Counted from the stretch's first letter, positions 45,201-59,895 are shown. The stretch is DNA of 64,000 bases from Struthio camelus (GCF_040807025.1 NC_090954.1:134001-198000); one strand, 5' to 3'. Notes: generated from the sequence alone by a model not told the origin. Made by a program: numbers and translations.

Positions 45201-48200
45201 GCTGAAATATTCAAACATTTCCCTCAGTGCCTAAGAGTACCTCTGTTCTGATAGCCTCATTCATCTCCAGCTTAGACAATTTGGCTGGGGTTGCTAAGAG
45301 ACATGCTGTCCCTTGTTCACCAATAGCCCTGTGACAAATGGCATTAGGTCTTATATGGTATCAGGATGAGTAAGATGACTGACCACATATAAGGTTGTCC
45401 TCTGTTGTCCCTACAGAATTATTATATCAGAAATATTACCAAAGGTAAAGGTAGATAGCAATTGTGAGCACTAGAAGGTTCAACAGGTGTCACCAATGAA
45501 CAAGGAAACCAGATGCCTCTGCCAGCCCTGGGCTCTCACTGCTATTGTGGCACAAGCGCTCATTTTCTACAGTATGTGCTTATATATCTTTAGAGGTGAA
45601 AGGCTGTTGAAGATGCCAAGTAGAATCTCTGTACTAAAGCTAAGGATGTGCATCTCAAAGCAGACAAATATTTATTTTTTTTCAAAATGAAATGTAAAGC
45701 ATGAGCCAAAGAAGGCTGAGGCCTAATGAGACTGTTAACATCTGTACAAAAATTGCCTGAATGAATGTATATGTGGAATCGACATTCACATGAAAGAGAA
45801 GACTGTGAGGGGTTTTATTAGTCAGTACAACTGTAAACAACTCACTTTCCAAGACATTACAGTTACTTTGTCAACTAACCAACTCTGTAGTTTGACTTGG
45901 GAGAAGACAGTAAATCAAAAGGAAAAAAAAAAAAAGTGGACTTCAAAACTGTATTTCGTAGACTATTATGATTCTGTAGTTAGTCTCTGTGCATACCAGC
46001 AGCCAGAGATCCTTATTCAGTACATAAATAAGAAATCTAAATTTTATACATCAATTTGAGCTGCATTATTAAGATTAACTGAATGAAATGTAAGGGATCA
46101 AAAAGAATACTGGATATATTATTTGGAAGCAAGGGAATGAGAAAATAAGCAAGAGCAGTGGTGCCTTTTCTTGAGATTTGTTGTCTTCATTAGGAAATGG
46201 GTTGGGATAGCTAATATCAAGGTAGGTGATCAAGGTAGTATTTAAGTGATTTAAGTATCAAGGTGATACTTAAATCCCATGCAACTTCAATGGCAGAGGA
46301 AATGGCAGGGAATCTTCAGGGAGGCCAATAGAGAGGAAATCCTCCTTGAATCTAAGCTATTCCAGGGTAGCCCAGGTACACAGATGATTTGTCTCGTTCA
46401 GTGTACACCAGCATTTTGTTACTAGGAAGCAGCACCCAGATGAAATACAGTCTCTGATATAGGTCTCATGTACTGTTTAGGGAAAGCTGGGCTGGTTCTA
46501 GTGACTGAAGGAACAATACAGACTTGTGAAAGAGCAATTTCATTGTATGTTCATAGCATAGCGCTAGCAAAAACGATAAAACTACATAGACTCACCTTTT
46601 TGTATTGCACACAGCAGAAAACTTTTTCTGTTAGGCCCAGAAACTTGTTTCCCAGAAACATACATATTCAGCACAACAAAGCAGCCACATACTGCCTCAG
46701 AGACTCTATTCCTGTGACCAAGAAACTGCCTTCAAGATATAAAGGCAGCAGATATCTGCACAGCTGTGCTCCCCATTCTCTGCTCCCAGGTGCTTAACAT
46801 CACACCATTCCACCGGCAACGAGTCTTTCATATGACACCTGTGTACTCAGGACTCTGTCCTGATGCATGTGGAAAGGCTCACACTTATTACCCTGGTTGA
46901 CTCAAAACCGACACACTATCTCTGTCCATACACGTCTTGTGTGTCTGTATGTGCCCAACGCTCCTCTGACTTCAGCAGTGCAACTCTGTTTTACTAATCT
47001 GGCTCAGGTGTGTTTGGTGGGAGATAATGACTGACTTTAGAGCCACTCCCATGCTCTTGAAAGATACGCCTGTGCTGGTACACACACGTAGGCAGGGGAC
47101 CAAATATTGGGCCCTATAAGTCCTTGGTGTTGAAAAAGAAAGTGGTGATTCTCCAGTTTCAAAATAACTTGTCCACGCTTGTGCCCGACTCCTGTGTTTA
47201 CTTAAGTGGTCCTCTTATCTCTTTCCAAGTTTCACACTCACACAGAGCATCATAGGCTTGCTGAAGGCTGGCAGCTGGCAGCAGTGATCAAGCCCTAAGT
47301 GTCAGAAATAGCCAGGATATGGACCTGTCCCTCAGATACTTCTGTAGAATCCAAAAATAAAAAATTGCAAGCAATTTAAGTTCTGTCAGTGTCTTGAGAC
47401 ATATGACAGAATAGACTATTGGCCAGACTCAGCCTGCTGAGACACCTGGACCCTAATAATGCATTTCACAGGTTATGTATGTAGATGCAGGTCCTGGAAT
47501 CGTTACTTTGCAGAGCATTTCCTGCAAATGAACTGTCCATGGACCATAAAAGCACAAAGCGTGACCAGTGCTTTGAGGGCACACTTCCAAGGGACAGAGG
47601 AGTGAGGGACATGAGTGGGATGGCAGTATCCCTGTGACTCAGCAAGTCAGTGACTCGCAAAAAAGGATAGGAGGACAAGAGATGCAACACAGGGGAGAAC
47701 CAGGTACAGGCTGGGGCAGTGAGGGGAGGGAAAGGTTCCTTCTCCCTGCAAGAAAAAGCAAAAGGAAAAGCAATCATGCCTAACATGTTTCTAGGGCTCT
47801 ACAACAGGTTTGCACTCAAAATATAAACACTGGACCATTTTGAAAGTGCTGCCGTGGCAGATGGTCTGTCTAGTGGGGCAGGAGGTGTGGACTATGCACA
47901 TGAGCCATCTGTGGATGCCCAGGAAAGTGGTGATTCCTAGAAAATCCATGCACATGCACCTGCGCTACGATCAGGAGGATGCCCTTGGCCCAGACTGCCT
48001 GACCTCATTTCCCATGGAGCTGAGTGGAGACAAACAGCTTGTAAATATGTCAAGAAAGAAACTGAGCCTAGGAGAAAGCCATCTCCCCCCTGCCCAGCGC
48101 TCCCCAGGATCCTTCCCTGCCTCCCAGGCAAAGGAGACCTATCCTACCAGCTCTGTAGCTGAGGTAGTAGAAGCAGACATATGCCACTGTAACATGCTTT

Positions 48201-51200
48201 AGCTCAAAACCAGTATTGTTCCCTGCCCCATGCGTAAGCCCACTTGTGGCAGCTCCTACTCTTTTCGGGAAACCTTCCTATTAGGGGTGCTCAGAGCCCT
48301 CCTTCATTCCTTACATATTTTGACAATGAGCTGGGAGTCCTCTACCTCTTTGCTGCTGGTTTTGGTAGCTTCTCACTGCTGCTGGCATCAGGTATGCACA
48401 AGCGAACGAGAGTATGCTCAGCAACCTTCCAGAGGCATTTTCTGTAAGGTGAGGGTGAGCCTCAAGGTGCGAGAGGCCTGCCAGGACATATCTGGAGGAC
48501 AAGCAGAGAGCCAAGGCTATGCAGATACCTTACCTTCCAAGAGCAGCAGTGGAACCTCATTCATGTTAATGTCATACATAATCACTGACACATGAAGTCT
48601 CTCCTACAAGCTTTTTTTAAAATTGGTCTTTGTTTATTGAAAGCTAATCTGAGTAAGAGACTATTCACTGTGAGCTACAGGTAAATATCAGCTATCTTTG
48701 CAGCTAAACATATCACACAGGTCCAATGCTCACGTCGTAAAAATGGAGCCTGTGCTCAGTGATACTCGTTCCAAACGTGCTTCCACTTGTCCACAGAAGT
48801 GCTAGAGGACAACAAATACAGTGCTTTTCCACCTCTCTGCAGGCCCTGAATAGCTGCATTATCTCCCTACAATTACATCAGAATAGAAATTTATGAGCAT
48901 CCATTTCCTGCTACAAACACAGCACTAGTACTGACAATATATGTTAGGAAAGCAAGGCCTTCAAAACAATACATATACAGAAGAAAAACCATTCAGCTGT
49001 ATGGGTAAACGCTTCCACTGAAATTATTGCAAATTTGTCCTTAAAGCTTCTACAATAAATTTGTTTCCACATTGTTGCGTCACTGCCAAAAATAAGTATT
49101 GTGGTTTCTCATTGCGTCTCAGCCAGTGTGGCACAGGAAATGTTTCTGTCACACTTTCCATAAGATAGAAGGACATAAAAGTTCAACTCGATCAGCCCAA
49201 CAGAAAGGGCATAAGATGAAAAGCATTACACAAAGATCATTGTTTAAAAACAAAAAAGAAAAGAAAAGGAAAGAAAGAGTCTTTTGTGTGTCATTTTTCT
49301 TATTTGTCATCTTGTTTGGTCCTCTTACAGGTCATTTCAAGCCTTGCTTCCAAGAGGAGACTGAAAGTTCTCTCTTCCTGGGCTACAGCCTATGGAGCCA
49401 GGTACAGGTGTAGAGAAGGGCTGCGAGGGATGGCTTTCTTGGAGAGCTACAACCCTGGAGTCCCCAAACACTCCAGCATGCTGTTCCTGACAACTCCATG
49501 GTAGCGTCCGCACCCCAAACGCTGCTTGGAAATTAAGAGCTATCAAAATGTGGGAACGCCTCCCGGGGTGGTGGCAAGAGGGGAAGTGAGGGACGCTTGG
49601 CTGAAGGGAAAGCTCTGTGCAGGCAGGAGGGGACGCGGAGGCACGTGCCTGTGGCCAAAACAGGTAGGCGAGATGCCTGCTGGGCCAGGACACCCACTCA
49701 TAGCTGGCCGGAGCAGGACGAGGCCCTGAAGGAAGGCTGCGTCCCAACCCGTGGCGCCTCAGCCTGTAGCCGCAGCACACTGCGCATCAGCACGCTCTGC
49801 CCCAGGCGTGCATACGCCAGACCACTGAAGGCACCTGGCAGCTTATCTCGCCTACTGCACTGCAGCCTGGATGTTTCCCAGGGTATAAATTATAGACAGG
49901 GTAGTTGCATTTGCTTCTGCTGTTGATTTACCTATTTTAGGATCTCTTTCCTCGTGTTTCTTTTTTATTTTTCTTTTTTTCAAGCAAGTGTGATTCACAA
50001 AAAATCCCTGTTATACTAGGCAATTCTAAATGAACATGCGTATTTAGGGAGCTATTTTACTAGACTCCAAGACTCAGTCAGTTTGTGGCCCACAATAGAT
50101 GTGAGCCTGTTTTTCTGGAAAAGAGGAGGGACCAAAAAAAAAAAAAGAAGAAAAAAAGAAGAAAAACTTTTGATAGTCATAGCTACTTATTGTTGCTTTA
50201 AAAGTGTTTAGAGAAAGAGGAGGTGGCCCCAGAGAAAATATTTGCATCGCTTTTATTTGCCTGAGCTAGAGCATCTTCAACGATAAAGAAAGAAGCTCAA
50301 TCACAAAGTTAAATTCTAGGTCTCACCATTGAGCTAAAGGTCAGAAGGGATCACTTTATGGTCACGTGTTCTGAAACTACCCATCTCTCCTTTCTGCTCC
50401 TCATAACGCAAGACAAAGCATATCACAGAGCAGGGTCTGCTGAGGGCCACAGCAGCTGTTCAGACAGCAGCGTGTGTTCCTGAAGGACAGCCATTCCCTG
50501 GTCAGACTTGTAATGCTGGGCAATGCATATCTTCTCTATGCAAACAGCCTCAGTGTTTAAAATTGTTCAGTGCTTCAGTAGTCTAAATTCTTCTAGAGTT
50601 AGCTTTCAACCAGTCAAGTTCATCACATCTTTCTTGCTAGAATAAAAACCCAACTGTTCCAGAAACCTTCTCTCCTTTAGAAGCACCTGTAGGTGGTTTT
50701 TCAACTATCCCTTAGCTATAAGCATGCTACATAAGCACCTTACAGTACAGCAGGGTATCCTGACTTTGATTCAATCTTAGAACTTTTCTCCAAGTCCTTT
50801 TCAATTGTTCAGCACCTGTTTTGAAGCTCAGAGCCTTAAAAAAAAACTCCATCAACTATCCCAACAGCAAGCTCACTGATTCTACATGCAGAACTAATTT
50901 TACCTCCTTTCTTTTTTTCTAGTCCCCTACCCAAACAACTAAGAAATACGTTTCCTCCCATAACGATGGCATTGGCTAGTCAACTATTTTTTCACTTTAA
51001 TACTGATTTCTATTACAAACATCTCTTCCCCTAATGGTGCAGCTGCCTGTAATATCAAACAAAGTAAAGTTTAGACAACCTTTCCAAAGCAATGCCATTA
51101 GGCATTTCATTCAGTTAGTGATTTACTCAGCCCCACAATTTGCTGCTTTGACAGGTCAGCACTGTTACTGAGTTTATTTATACTTTTTAAAATTATTTGT

Positions 51201-54060
51201 AAACTAAAAGAGCTTTAAACTTGCAAAAGTCACTCATTACTTAAAGCTTATTAACTTAAATCATACTAAGCTCCAAATCCGTAACAAGTTAGAAGTTTAT
51301 GAAAAACTATTTTTTAGTACTCATAGTGGAGGAACTTCAATATTTTACAGTAAAACTTGTATTACGATTTGGATAACTAAAACCAACAATGTTAGGTTGT
51401 ATGAAACTGAAAGCATAAATAATTTGTTTTCTGTCAAAATGCTTTATATTTCTGTAGATAAGATCTATGAGATTTTTCTCTGCTGACCTATTGGTGCTAT
51501 CATTAATACAATGCCATAATGGCTCCTGGAGACTGCTGATAATTTCTTAGCTGTATGTTTCTCAGAGCAGAGACCATCTTTCAGTGACTGGAAAACGGTT
51601 GTGGTTACGTAGTGGCTGTTACTGTAAACAGCCAAACAATAAAATAAACAGTGTCAGGTAACAACAGCTTATGATAGCTGTGAATGGTAGGCATCTAGTC
51701 AGCCTAAGAACCACCTTTATCATTTCCTCCTCTACCCAATTCCTTCACATAAATTGTTATATTCAATAACTGAATCTTCTTTCAAGATAAGTGGTGCAGA
51801 AACTCTTTTGTGCTCAATGTTTTCTAGATACTACTCTAGAGCAAATAAATGAAATGACAGCGAGGATGATTGTCACAAGTCCTTTTGACTAGTCAGCCTG
51901 TGAAACAAGCATGGTAGGCTGCAGCAGAAAGTTTGAATGACCGAATGCGACACCTTCAGCTAAGCAGTTACCGAAAACCTGCAGCACTTTGCTTGTCTTC
52001 TCCCCGTTCTCAAGTCTATCGGGAGAAATTATTTAGCAAACAATTTGGAAATGATTAATGTGCCTGGCCAACTACACCTGTAATAAAGGGAAAGGCTAAT
52101 TTGTTCATTAACTTCTAGGAGGTTAGTACTCTGAGAACCCTGTTACTTAAGACTGCAGGTAATACTACTTGAATGAGAACCTGTGCATATCTTCTACTGC
52201 TTCCTCTGATCCAGTGAAATGGTCTCTCTCAATACCACATTCTTCTTTCCTTCTCCAGAATGTCCCTTCTAAACTCTGTAGGCTTCTCCATCATCAGCTT
52301 TAATTTCTTCAGTAGAATAGTAGGATTTTTTTTTTGCCCTCAAAGTTAAACTTCCTCAGTTCATATTAAAGCACCAAGAAAATTAGATTGCATAACAGAA
52401 AACACACACCAGCAGTGAATAACAAAGGTTTTACATCTGCAGCTTTGCTCATCAATGCGTGTAATAGCTCTCTCCCCACCTTTCTTTGTGATACTTGGGC
52501 AATGCAATTTAAAAGTCCTTCTCAGGAGTAACTTGAACATGTATTTCTTTCACTTGACTTAATATGAAGGGAACAAGCTCAATAAAGACCTGAAATGGCT
52601 AAAAGCAAGCACCTAGCTAAGGCCATTCTCTAAAAAGAGCAGCAAGCAAAGAGCTTTACAGCTCTCTGCTAGGCCTTGAAAGGTAGACTGGAAAAATGAC
52701 AGTCCTTCATGCCAAGACAGTAACCAAACCATAAATACGTTATAACCAAGTGTTAAAAATGTGTTGGTGTGAAAAACACAGGCATGAATATTTCACACAA
52801 GGATTAGACAAACAAGAAAACATGGTATTAATTATTAAATTCAGCTGATTAAAATCAGCTGTTATCAGCAAAAGTGAAGATGTAATTATTTTGCAATCTG
52901 GTTATGTCTGAACTCTTAGCAGCTTCACAAATAGGTGGTAAGAAATAGTTGCATGTGGTGCTAAGAGAGGGCTTCCCCTATTGCCAAGGGACTACGTTGT
53001 CCCAGATGACACCTATTCCTATCACTGACTGTGAGAAGAGCCCTGATGAACAGTTCAGATTGTATACCTAAATTGCGTATTTCCAAAGGTAGATGAACTT
53101 AATCCTACCTATCAGAAATCCTGCCTCATGTTGCCACATTTGGAAAGCGTGATCCCAATACAAAAGAATCCTTAGACATTGTGGGCAATTTTAGATACAA
53201 GACTAATCCTAGCAGGGTTTTTTTTTTTTTTTTTTTTCATTCTGACATCCTTTAGGCATGGAGTGATAATATATCAATTCACAAGCTCAAAATAAAGTAT
53301 ATATTTGGGTGCTTTTCTAAATTAGAGTCTGTATGAGGCAGGTTTTGCAACTTTTTTGTTTTAATACCATAACAGAAAGGCAAATGGGAGGTGCAGTGAG
53401 GACAATTGCTATCAGTCATGCAAACATTGAAGTGCTGTGATTCAACCAAAAGTCACAAAGCTGTAAGAAAGGACACCTCACTAGTTCTATTGCTTATAGG
53501 AGGACTTAACTTAAGAACCTTACTTTACAAAGTAGTTTTAACTAAGTACTGTCTGTGGACCATTTCTCTTTTGCGCTGAGTCAGGTGTCGCTGAGAAATA
53601 GCAGCACCTGAGCAGTAGAAGTTAGTAGCTTGAAGCTTATGGGACAAACATGAATTGCACGCCTAATCTTGTTCTTTCCTAGGCTTCAGTATGCCACTCG
53701 TCAAACTGTGCGATTTGACAATGCAGTTTTAAATGACATAGCACAAACAGTGCTGCAAGCTGTGTTTATCTGTAAGGCATCACTAGAACCCTAGCACAAA
53801 TCCTAAGGCAAATCAGGCTGCTAGCAAAACATTTGAGTGTTAGACAGCTAACCCCTAGGATTTCTTCATGGAAACGCCTAGGAATTCTCAACTATAAAGC
53901 TTTTTTACTTAACCTGGAGAATCTGTGCAGAATACTCTCCATCACATCATGATGGCTCTCCAGCAGAATAAAAACAATCCACCAGTGTCTACCTAGGATA
54001 TTACAGCAAGAACGGCAGCTTATTGTGCTGATGCTTTGTCCGACAATCCTCAGCCTCTGC
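39296..54060. other. Gene-poor right flank, no supported gene
   Basis: About 15 kb of AT-rich DNA. Open frames are short (mostly 60-130 codons), overlap between strands and show no recognisable domains. Visible simple sequences include T runs near 39.59, 40.95 and 53.22-53.24 kb, A runs near 43.30 kb, and an AAC-type stretch near 44.085 kb. I find no REEP2 exon, which in human lies upstream of EGR1 on the same strand. Confidence 0.4.
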
Positions 54061-54064
54061 TCGG

Positions 54065-54089
54065 CCCCCCCCCCCCCCCCCCCCCCCCC
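54065..54089 (+). repeat. C25 homopolymer
   Basis: Twenty-five uninterrupted cytosines. Such long C runs are rare in vertebrate DNA and error-prone in assemblies, so the exact length is uncertain. Confidence 0.9.
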
Positions 54090-57000
54090 AAATACAGTGC
54101 TGGCTAGGAAGTGGCTTGAGAAAATTACTGCATTATTACAGCAATCTATCTCATGTTCTCTCCAGTCTCAAACAGCAATTCAGGTGTTGGCAGTTTCTGA
54201 TTGGGTGACACTGGTTGATAATTAAATCATAGTACTGAAGGGAGATTCTGGCTCCTTCTGTGGAAGAACTTAATTGACATTGCACTGTTTATCATTTTTT
54301 ATAACCTGGTAGTTTAAGCATTTTAATAAGTTCTACATGGAATATCTTGCCTCCAGGGAAGGGCAGTAAGAGCTCTATGCCTCTGCACCATCTCTTACTT
54401 TCTTTAAGCAGTAGTTTTTGTACTCCAGTGTTTTGTGCATGCTTATCATGACACAGTTGTGATTGTGAGGAAGCATCAGAGACAGAGCAGTCTGGCATTT
54501 TTTTTTTGTTTAATTACTCTGGTTAGCAGATGAACTAGCCCAGTTCTGGGAGGCTGTTCTTAGTGCTGCAGTTTATACTCGTGGAGGAAGCTTGTAGAAC
54601 CCCCATTTGTTGGGTTTCTCCTAAGCCTTCCTGCTTGTCACTGAAATCAACTCCTACCTTGGTTCCAGGCTTTACTTCTGTATAGCAGTATGATTTGGAT
54701 TATATTTTCAGCTAATATTTTTTGTAACCATAGTGGAGTACTATGTTGCTTTGGTAATATCTTTAAGATGTGAAAAGTATAATGTTTTTAAGGCTATCTG
54801 AAGTTCCTAGCTGCATTTCCTAAGCGATGAAGCCTGTCATTTAGAGTATATTAAATTTCAATTCCTACAATAGCATTTTTACTTCATTTTGGCATCTTTC
54901 TAAAACAAATATGATTGTTATTTTGCTGTGTTCACCTATGGAGCTGACCAGGAAGTATGAATATGATTTTGAATATGTCAGCATGATTAGGGTAACCTTT
55001 AGTATGAGAGGTTAACGAGATTTTAAATTAAAATAAGTAGGAACAAAGGTTTTAGGAACTGCTTGACCAGAATGAGTAGTCACTGAAGAGGATCCTGCTA
55101 AGGAATGATTTCAGTTCTATTTTCTTCATGGATGTTGTCACTGTTTATCCTGTATTTGATAGAACGGTGCATGTACTTAATAAGGTCATGAGCTTCCCCA
55201 GATTTCTATTCTACAGCAAATCAAGATTCAGTGCTGGATGCCAATTTGAATCAAAAGGTTTTTGAAATTGCACAAAATAGTTAAATATCCTTCTTTCTTT
55301 TACTAATCTTACGTATTTTTAATGAGAGCCCACCACCCGTCAGTATGTCTAGCAGTTAATTTCTGAGGAAAAACTATAATTTGTTTTTTTTCCTGTATTA
55401 AATTTTTAATGGACAGATATAGTTTGTTTTTTTTTTTAAATTATCATCAAAGTTTGCCTGTCATCCATACTAATACATGCACTGCTGCGGTCGCCTGGGT
55501 GAACAACAGCTACGCTGAAGCCATCTACAGCCCTGCAGTGGAATAGATACTCTTCTTTTATCGTGTCCTTGGTTATAAATTTGTCCTACCAGAGGCCTCC
55601 TTGGTGATCGTCAGAAGGCTGGGCTAAGAGCTTAACAGGCTATGCAGATGACAACAACAACAAAAACCAGAAAAATATATTTTACATATTCTCTGTGTAA
55701 ATAGTTTTAATATATTTCCTTTTATTCCTAATTTTGGCTTAAAATGTACAAGTGGCTTGCATTTCTCACACAAAATCTTCTGGGAAAGGAGTTGTTTTTT
55801 TTTTTTTTTTTAAAAACTCTCCACCCATTTCTCGGATGTCTTTCTGTCTCTCTTTCTTTAAAAAGACAGAATAGAGAATGCTCTGAGTACTCAGAGGGAG
55901 AAAAAGAAACCTACCCTTAGGAAAGAAGCTGTAGCAAAGCTAAGCTCACATTTCCTAAGACTGTCAATGCTGCTTCTGGCTCGGTATCCATGGAAACCTG
56001 CTCTCCCATCGTGCTGCAGGAATTAATTGAAGATCCCAACCCACTTGCTCAGGGAATCACTGTGATATTAACTCACGTCAGGTTGGCTTTATTATCTCAG
56101 ATTCTCGCTTCCTTGTTTCATATCAGAACAAAAGGTTGAATTTGTTTTCACTAAGTTAAATTAAAAAAAAGCGAAAGAAAAAGGCAGTCTAACTCTTTCC
56201 TTCTCAAAACTAGGGCACAACAGAGAGAAGCTACATCTCAGCAAACAGCGATTTCAAAAGCTGCTTGGCCTGAATGTTGACAACGGGAGACGGCTCACAG
56301 CGAGGAGCGCTCTGCACAAAACTCCTTCCCCCTCCGCGTACGCAGTGCTGCTTTTCACCGATGCCACTCGCTGGTACTGGCTCGGAGCAGTGCTGACCAC
56401 CTCTCAGGACCAGGGCGCACCCCCTTCTCCTCCTGCCCTGGGATGCAGTGCGCGAAGCTTCAAAGAAAAGAAGCCAAAAGGGACTTTTGCAAGAGAACAT
56501 CATTTCCAGACTTCTCTGTGAAGGCTTTTCATGAATTACAAACATTAGCATGTCATGTTCCCAAGGGCTCTGCTCCTGGATCACCCATCTCTGGGCATCT
56601 ACCCCTGCACTTACTTTCTCCCTGCCTTTATTTCCTGCTTAATTCCCTAATTGCTCTCTCCTCCGCCTCCTTCATTTCCCCCTGGCCTCCAAATCATCTT
56701 TTACTCCCCACCTTTTGTTCTGCTCGGACATTGATTTTCTGTTTTCATCTTTTGGATACTTTGCATTTAGCAGCTGGTCCTTTTGTAACCATGACAACTA
56801 TATCATGATGTCAGCAAAGGGTCTCACTGCTACCTGAGGAACTGCGTCTCATTAAATGCCAGTGATGCCACTGGAGCTGAAGTTTAGCATCCTGTACACA
56901 AGGGTGGAGTTTTGTTTGGAGTCTTCCGAATCATCAGGAAAAGGCAGTTTGTCACATTAACTGGGATCCTTCAGCAAGCTGCCTTTCTCTGCCTCCAGTT

Positions 57001-57640
57001 CATGTTACTGAGATATGATCCCTTACCCAGATGTGGACTGTTTGAGGAGCATTATCACAAGAAAGATGGCAAGAATGCTATCACAAACTAGTCAGAGAGT
57101 CCATGAGTTAGACCCAGGAAATTATGCCTGCTCTGTTACAACATCCGAACCACTGGCAGCTTATGAGACGAAACGGACAGGCCTCAAGCCATACGCCTTT
57201 GTGCTGCAAAAGCTGCATATATTTGTTATAAAATAGTTTTGAATTCATGTGCATTTTGAGAGCTAAGCAACAATTTTTTTCTCTGACTGTAAATGAAGGC
57301 AGGAGAAAAGTGAAAATAACTTTTTGAACTGACTTAGTGACAATCAAAGCCATATTTGACAAAGACTCGCGAGGAAGAAGAAATACCATAGCTCGGTGAA
57401 AGGCTGTACTGGGCACGTTCACTTGTACCGTGTCTCTCTCTGCAGCTAAGCCATGCACCTGCCTATCCAGAACACAGCCGGCTCAAAAAACAGACTCTGC
57501 TTCAAAGAATGCTCCCGCTGATGCTGTATCATGTTCAAATACCAGGATAATGGTAGTTTCCCTACAGGGGAAGGAGAAAAGGGGCAAGGAGGGGGACAGA
57601 ACCTGCAGATACCTACCAGTCAGTGTGCAAGGAGAAGCTA
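54090..57640. other. Gene-poor flank with one RFX-type X-box
   Basis: No supported gene. A small CpG-containing patch lies at about 56.28-56.46 kb. GTATCCATGGAAAC at 55984-55997 is a full match to the RFX X-box pattern GTNNCCATGGNAAC. Confidence 0.4.
55984..55997 (+). promoter_or_regulatory. RFX X-box motif
   Basis: The 14-bp near-palindrome GTATCCATGGAAAC matches both half-sites of the RFX consensus. Flanking DNA lacks repeat signatures and looks like a possible conserved non-coding element about 19 kb upstream of EGR1. Binding and target are inferred. Confidence 0.4.
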
Positions 57641-57649
57641 CAGGAACGT

Positions 57650-57860
57650 GCACATGCAAATGTATATGCAAGAGAGAAACCGCAAACATTTAACAGTGGA
57701 TTAGTCCACTGATGAATATGCAAATAGAAGATTGCAGATATCGCAGAGGGGAGGAGGAGAGAGGGGAGAAGATGCAGGTACTGTAACTACGTGAAGGCAC
57801 TGCTCATTGGTGAGAGCATGAGAGGTATATAACCTCTCCAGTAAGGCTACATGCGAAACA
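57650..57860 (+). promoter_or_regulatory. Octamer / CCAAT / TATA promoter-like cluster
   Basis: Two perfect octamers ATGCAAAT (57654-57661 and 57718-57725), an inverted CCAAT box (ATTGG 57806-57810) and TATATAA (57826-57832) occur in correct promoter order on the plus strand, predicting a start near 57.86 kb. No coding exon was recognised downstream. It could be an LTR promoter or drive a non-coding RNA. Confidence 0.35.
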
Positions 57861-59535
57861 TTTCACAAGAGTGAGAATCCGGATGATTTACATTGATATT
57901 TGTTTTTTCTTTATATCTGTGTGTTTTATTCTATATGTTTATTATTTTGGTGTGATATTCACCTCTAGATGGAAGGCTAAGACTCCAGCAGAACAGCGTG
58001 CATTTTTCTACCCAACTGCATTTCAACTGTAGCAGAGTAGACTATTATCTTAACGCTCACTTTATGACTAATACGGAAATAATCTATCAAATTTATATAG
58101 CAATATTTCTGCTTTTCCTGAGGCATTTCACATAAGCCAGTGTTTGGAGTCTTAGGCTATGGCTTCCTTATGACAGAGTGCGACTAGTTTCATTTTATTT
58201 ATTGCTGCATTTTGCTTTAAATTTGCTGTTCTTCATTGCAAGCAAAAAGCAAGTTGCTGGTAATTTAGATTAATCTTTTTAGATTCAGGCTAAAAAGCCT
58301 TTTATACTGTTGCATATTACAGGTCCAGCAGGTGCTCAAGAGGCTACAATATCTCACACTTCCTCAGAATTTGGAACAAGAGACTCCAGCAGGTAAATCA
58401 CTAGACTAAAACAACACAGAGGCACACAACTTTCTACCCAGGTGGAAGAAGTTGCAGTTTGGTTTGTTCCCAAAATTCAGCTGCTACTGGGGCTCTTCTT
58501 ACGCAGACTCTCTTTTACCTTTGCTAGTCTTATGAAAGCCTATCTGCATTTTCCCCTTAAAAATATACATCTTTATCTGTAGTGTCACTGAGAGACAAAC
58601 ATATATGGAGTGCACAGGCAGGCACGCACAAACAGCAGGAGCTTCATTCTTTAACACATGTGTATCATCACATGCTGGTTCAGAAGTGATACATTTGGAC
58701 AAAAATGCAGGTACTACTACTAAAAACAGCTGAACTAGCAAGGAGCAGTGAACGTTTTTGAGTTCTCTCTGCTGTGAAAGTCCACAGACCTACTGCAATC
58801 AATCAGGCTTGCTGACTACGTCTGTTCCTCTCAGAGGATGAATAGCAAGAACCTCGCTTGTCTCAAGACAGCGGCTTTGTTCCACGAACATTGTGATTGT
58901 AATTGTTATCTTACTAGCTCACAAGGATCAGTATTTGTAATGGAAAATAACTTTTCCCTTCTAGCTGAAGTTAGAAATTACATGTTGTGTTACATTGTTA
59001 CTTACCACCCAGTTTGGGGTCTCCACCCGGGGCCTGACTGCTCTTCAGCGGCAGAGACACCCAGGCTGCAATTCCCGAGCGCCAGGCTCTTCAGACATTC
59101 AGGGATCCAAATATTGGCAGAGATAGGAGTTAGCCAAGTATACATTCAAAGGAAAAGTGAAATTAGTAGGTAAGTACCTACACCCTCCAGCAAAGTTGGA
59201 TCTTTTCCATGTGCCTCTTCTACCACCGTAAAAACCCCAACCCCCTCATATTTCCTCTTTATCCTCACGTCATTAAAGAGCATCAGGTGCTGTGCATTGA
59301 AAGTCCTTGGATTAAGTAACAGCTCAGTGAAAACACCTGCTTTACGTTCAGCTGCAGTAAAAACCCCAGACATTTTACGCGAACAAAGTGCTGTCAGGAA
59401 CTATAACAGAATATATACAAAATCAGCACACAGCCTCTCATGTATTTCTTCACTCAGTTCAGGCTACTTAGACTTCAGAAAGGACATAAAAAGGGAGGGG
59501 CTAGAGAATATGATTTGATGTGAGCTTCGAATGAA
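57861..59535. other. Intergenic DNA, no supported gene
   Basis: Short scattered frames only; nothing recognisable. Confidence 0.4.
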
Positions 59536-59539
59536 AGGG

Positions 59540-59895
59540 GAACATGATGAAGTAATGAGGCAACAAGTTTAAAACAAATACGAGAAAGCTCTTTTCTGTA
59601 GTAGTATTTATGCAATGGAACTCACTGCCAGATGACGCTGCACAGGCCATAAATATAAAATGATTAAAAAATGGATTACACAAACTAATATAGATCTATT
59701 GGTGGCTACCAAACATAATATCAAAATGCAGCCTCTGGCTCAGGAATCATCTAATGGTACACTGTATAGTGGTGGGCGGGAGAATGAAAAATCACTGTGT
59801 ACTTGACTCCGTTATATATTATCAGCACTACTATAGGAAAGTCAGAGCCAAGGAATAGATGGGTTAAAGAGACCTGATCTGGCAGTTCTCATGGC
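59540..59895 (+). mobile_element. Old CR1-like LINE 3' relic
   Basis: Matches the 3' region of old CR1-like elements: GGCAACAAGTTTAAAACAAA, ATGCAATGGAACTCACTGCC AGATGACG, TCTATTGGTGGCTACCAAAC, and finally GATCTGGCAGTTCTCATGG. Diverged and non-coding. Confidence 0.55.
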
